7,735 nucleotides of DNA, taken from an uncultured Lachnoclostridium sp. Lineage in GTDB: Bacteria > Bacillota > Clostridia > Lachnospirales > Lachnospiraceae. The translations under genes and the position numbers were made by a program. The notes below the pieces were generated by a model. That model did no database searches, was not told the origin of the DNA, and was given only the letters and a program-made list of their open reading frames with translations. How positions within the stretch are numbered: the first letter of the stretch is position 1; the number at the start of each line of letters is the position of its first letter. The stretch spans positions 1-7,735 of the forward strand of contig CATZVV010000082.1 in NCBI GenBank assembly GCA_958425285.1, read 5' to 3'. Shown here in pieces: positions 5,706 to 7,735 of the stretch.

Positions 5706-7735
5706 ATATTTTGCACAAATATACAAGAAAAACGCTTCTGAAAAACAGGATACGCACGATTGTTACTATCGTTGGCATTATTCTTTCCACTGCGATGATT
5801 ACAGCAGTTACCAGTTCTATCACAAGTCTTCAGAAGTATATGCTAAATATAGTATCTGCGACAGATGGAGTATGGAACGGAGTTATCCGCTATCCGGAAC
5901 AAGAGCGGAAAGCAGAACTGGAACAAAACAAGGAAATCGAACAAAGTGCATTTCTGCAAAATATTGGGTACGCAAGACTGGAAAACGCAGAAAATGAAAA
6001 TAAACCATATTTGTTTGTTGCTGGTTATTCTGAAAAATTAACAGATTTGATTCCTCTTTATTTATCAGAAGGAAGAATGCCTCAAAATGAGGGTGAAGTT
6101 ATTATTCCGGACCATCTTGCCTCAAACGGTGGTATTGTTAAAAAGATAGGAGAAACAATTACTGTAGGACTCGGGAATCGTGTTGCAGAGGATGGGACAG
6201 TTCTTTGGCAGGATGTGATGTATGGTTCGGAAGAGTATCCCAAGGAGCATATAGAAAAGAAATCTGAAGTAACATATAAAATTGTAGGAATTTATCAAAG
6301 AAGTGAGTTGGAATCTTATTCAGCACCGGGATATATGATGCTGACAGTCCCACAAAAAGATACAGGTCTTTCGTCATCATTTTATTTTACAATAAAAAAT
6401 CCTAAAAAAACAGGTGAGTTTTTGGATCAGAATTGTAAAGATGGCGAAACGAGTGCAATGAATACTATGTTTCTAACATATTCAGGCTATTCGGGAAATG
6501 ATAGCTTTAATGCGGTATTATATAGCTTGGCAGCCATTTTAATCGGAATTATTATGTTTGGATCAATCTCTCTTATCTATAATTCATTTTCAATTTCAGT
6601 CAATGAGCGTAAGAAACAGTTTGGGCTTCTGTCATCCATTGGGGCAACTAAAAAACAGCTTCGTGGTTCTATTTTATATGAATCAAGCTTATTGAGTCTG
6701 GTTGGAATTCCGATTGGTATACTTGCCGGACTGGGAGGTATGGCAGTTACGTTTAAATGCATGGAGGGATTATTTGAGTTTTTTACCTCAAATACTGTTT
6801 TGACAGATATAAAATTGCAACTTGAGCCATCTTTTCAGGCAATTGGAGTGGCCTCGATTGTTGCTTTCGTAACGGTATTAATTTCAGCGTATTTACCAGC
6901 GAGAAGGGCATTAAAGATAAGTGCCATTGAGGCAATCCGACAAAATGATGATGTGAGGATTCGGGCAAGGAAAATAAAGACATCCAGGCTGACAAAACGT
7001 TTATTTGGTTTGGAAGGTGTGCTGGCAAACAAAAATTTTAAAAGGAATAAAAGAAAGTACCGAGCAACTGTGTTTTCTCTTTTTATCAGCATTGTGCTAT
7101 TTATTTCGGCAAGTAGTTTCTGTGATTATTTGAGCACCGGGGTGAATGGAGTTTATGATGCATATCAATTTGATTTAAGTTATACATCTGCAAAACGGGA
7201 TGACTCACTTTACAAAGAGCTTTCCGAAGCAAAGAATGTAACAGGAAGTAATCGTATTAACCAATTTGGTAATGTTGCCATACGCGTTACAAATGAAAAT
7301 CTTACGAAGGACTTTTTTGAATATTCGACCTTTGAAGAATCGGATAAAAAAGAGCAGGAACTGATGGGATACTTGATTTTTGTAGAGGATGCTGTCTATG
7401 AAGCCTATCTTTCACAAAATGGACTAGACAAAGAGATTTATATGAATGCTTCCCATCCAACAGCATTGGCAATGGACTATATTCAGGAGTGGGATGAAAA
7501 TGGAAGTAAATATAATTTTTATCATGTTATGGGAAAGGAAAATATAAAGGTAAAAGTTGCATTCCCTACAAAGGAAGGTGATTTTAAAGATGAGATTGAG
7601 GTACAAATGGGCGAGAGTGTGGATAAGTACCCACTCGGCGTGGATATGTATGGAGGAGGGCAGTTATGTCTGATGCTTCCATGGCGTGTACAAAATCAGA
7701 TTTTACCTGAAGGGAGTGAGTACTCTTCTTACAAT
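5702..7735 (+). CDS. FtsX/MacB-type ABC transporter permease, N-terminal 678 residues (3' end outside window)
   Basis: The frame starts at ATG 5702, overlapping the ATPase stop by four bases, and stays open to the window edge. GAGGTGAT (5688-5695), inside the ATPase gene, is its ribosome binding site. Predicted layout: membrane helix 1 (about 17-38), an extracytoplasmic MacB_PCD-like domain of about 230 residues, then the FtsX core with helices 2-4 (about 271-295, 328-352, 379-399). The cytoplasmic coupling segment NERKKQFGLLSSIGATKKQ (301-319) and YLPARRALKISAIEAIR (397-413) are typical of the family. A second module begins with LANKNFKRNKRKYRAT (441-456), helix 5 (about 455-475) and another extracytoplasmic domain from 476 that is still running at residue 678. 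This duplicated arrangement predicts three more helices beyond the window, roughly 8 in total. The large domain between helices 1 and 2 separates it from BceB, whose main outer domain lies between helices 7 and 8. Role: mechanotransmission-type export or release at the membrane, powered by the upstream ATPase. Confidence 0.92.
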   Translation, partial: MNILHKYTRKTLLKNRIRTIVTIVGIILSTAMITAVTSSITSLQKYMLNIVSATDGVWNGVIRYPEQERKAELEQNKEIEQSAFLQNIGYARLENAENENKPYLFVAGYSEKLTDLIPLYLSEGRMPQNEGEVIIPDHLASNGGIVKKIGETITVGLGNRVAEDGTVLWQDVMYGSEEYPKEHIEKKSEVTYKIVGIYQRSELESYSAPGYMMLTVPQKDTGLSSSFYFTIKNPKKTGEFLDQNCKDGETSAMNTMFLTYSGYSGNDSFNAVLYSLAAILIGIIMFGSISLIYNSFSISVNERKKQFGLLSSIGATKKQLRGSILYESSLLSLVGIPIGILAGLGGMAVTFKCMEGLFEFFTSNTVLTDIKLQLEPSFQAIGVASIVAFVTVLISAYLPARRALKISAIEAIRQNDDVRIRARKIKTSRLTKRLFGLEGVLANKNFKRNKRKYRATVFSLFISIVLFISASSFCDYLSTGVNGVYDAYQFDLSYTSAKRDDSLYKELSEAKNVTGSNRINQFGNVAIRVTNENLTKDFFEYSTFEESDKKEQELMGYLIFVEDAVYEAYLSQNGLDKEIYMNASHPTALAMDYIQEWDENGSKYNFYHVMGKENIKVKVAFPTKEGDFKDEIEVQMGESVDKYPLGVDMYGGGQLCLMLPWRVQNQILPEGSEYSSYN

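Noticed and set aside
5314..7606. Six short - strand open frames inside the ABC genes
   Set aside because: Antisense shadows of the ATPase and permease frames, which carry clear conserved motifs.
5702..7735. Naming the permease BceB and the kinase BceS
   Set aside because: The permease has its large outer domain between helices 1 and 2 and a second module after helix 5, unlike BceB; only the general TCS-ABC principle is shared.

Overview
The window looks like chromosomal DNA from a low-GC Gram-positive anaerobe, most likely a Clostridia/Lachnospiraceae-type gut or rumen bacterium. That placement is inferred from AT-rich codon use, strong Shine-Dalgarno sites, GTG/TTG starts, and the combination of a GH95-like glycosidase, a secreted papain-type peptidase with C-terminal Ig-like domains, and a two-component system (TCS) next to an FtsX-type ABC transporter. 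No mobile element, RNA gene or CRISPR array was seen. No stretch longer than about 171 bases lacks a gene.

Layout. (1) 3-617, + strand: C-terminal end of a GH95-like glycoside hydrolase whose start lies outside the window. (2) 641-710: a stem-loop flanked by A and T tracts that can terminate transcription from both sides. (3) 714-3077, - strand: a large secreted C1A cysteine peptidase with signal peptide, short pro-region, catalytic domain with Cys119/His299/Asn329, lectin-like domain, a proline-every-fourth-residue linker and two Ig-like domains. (4) 3078-3248: a divergent intergenic region with one good promoter candidate facing each way. (5) 3249-4940, + strand: an OmpR-family response regulator and a short histidine kinase with almost no extracellular part. 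(6) 4941-5021: a short gap holding a direct repeat with 11-base period, nine bases upstream of a TATGAT -10 element, which is the layout of an OmpR/PhoB-type activated promoter. (7) 5022-7735, + strand: an ABC ATPase and a translationally coupled FtsX-like permease that runs off the right edge.

How it may work together (inference). The kinase has two membrane helices but no sensor domain, while the transporter permease carries large extracytoplasmic domains. The kinase may therefore sense the transporter or a membrane-borne signal. Once phosphorylated, the regulator would bind the repeat at 4949-4967 and raise transporter expression. Such TCS-ABC modules in Firmicutes usually handle antimicrobial peptides or cell-envelope stress, but the substrate cannot be read from this sequence. 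The divergent peptidase could share regulation with the TCS or merely be a neighbour. Its own promoter looks ordinary and carries no copy of the repeat.
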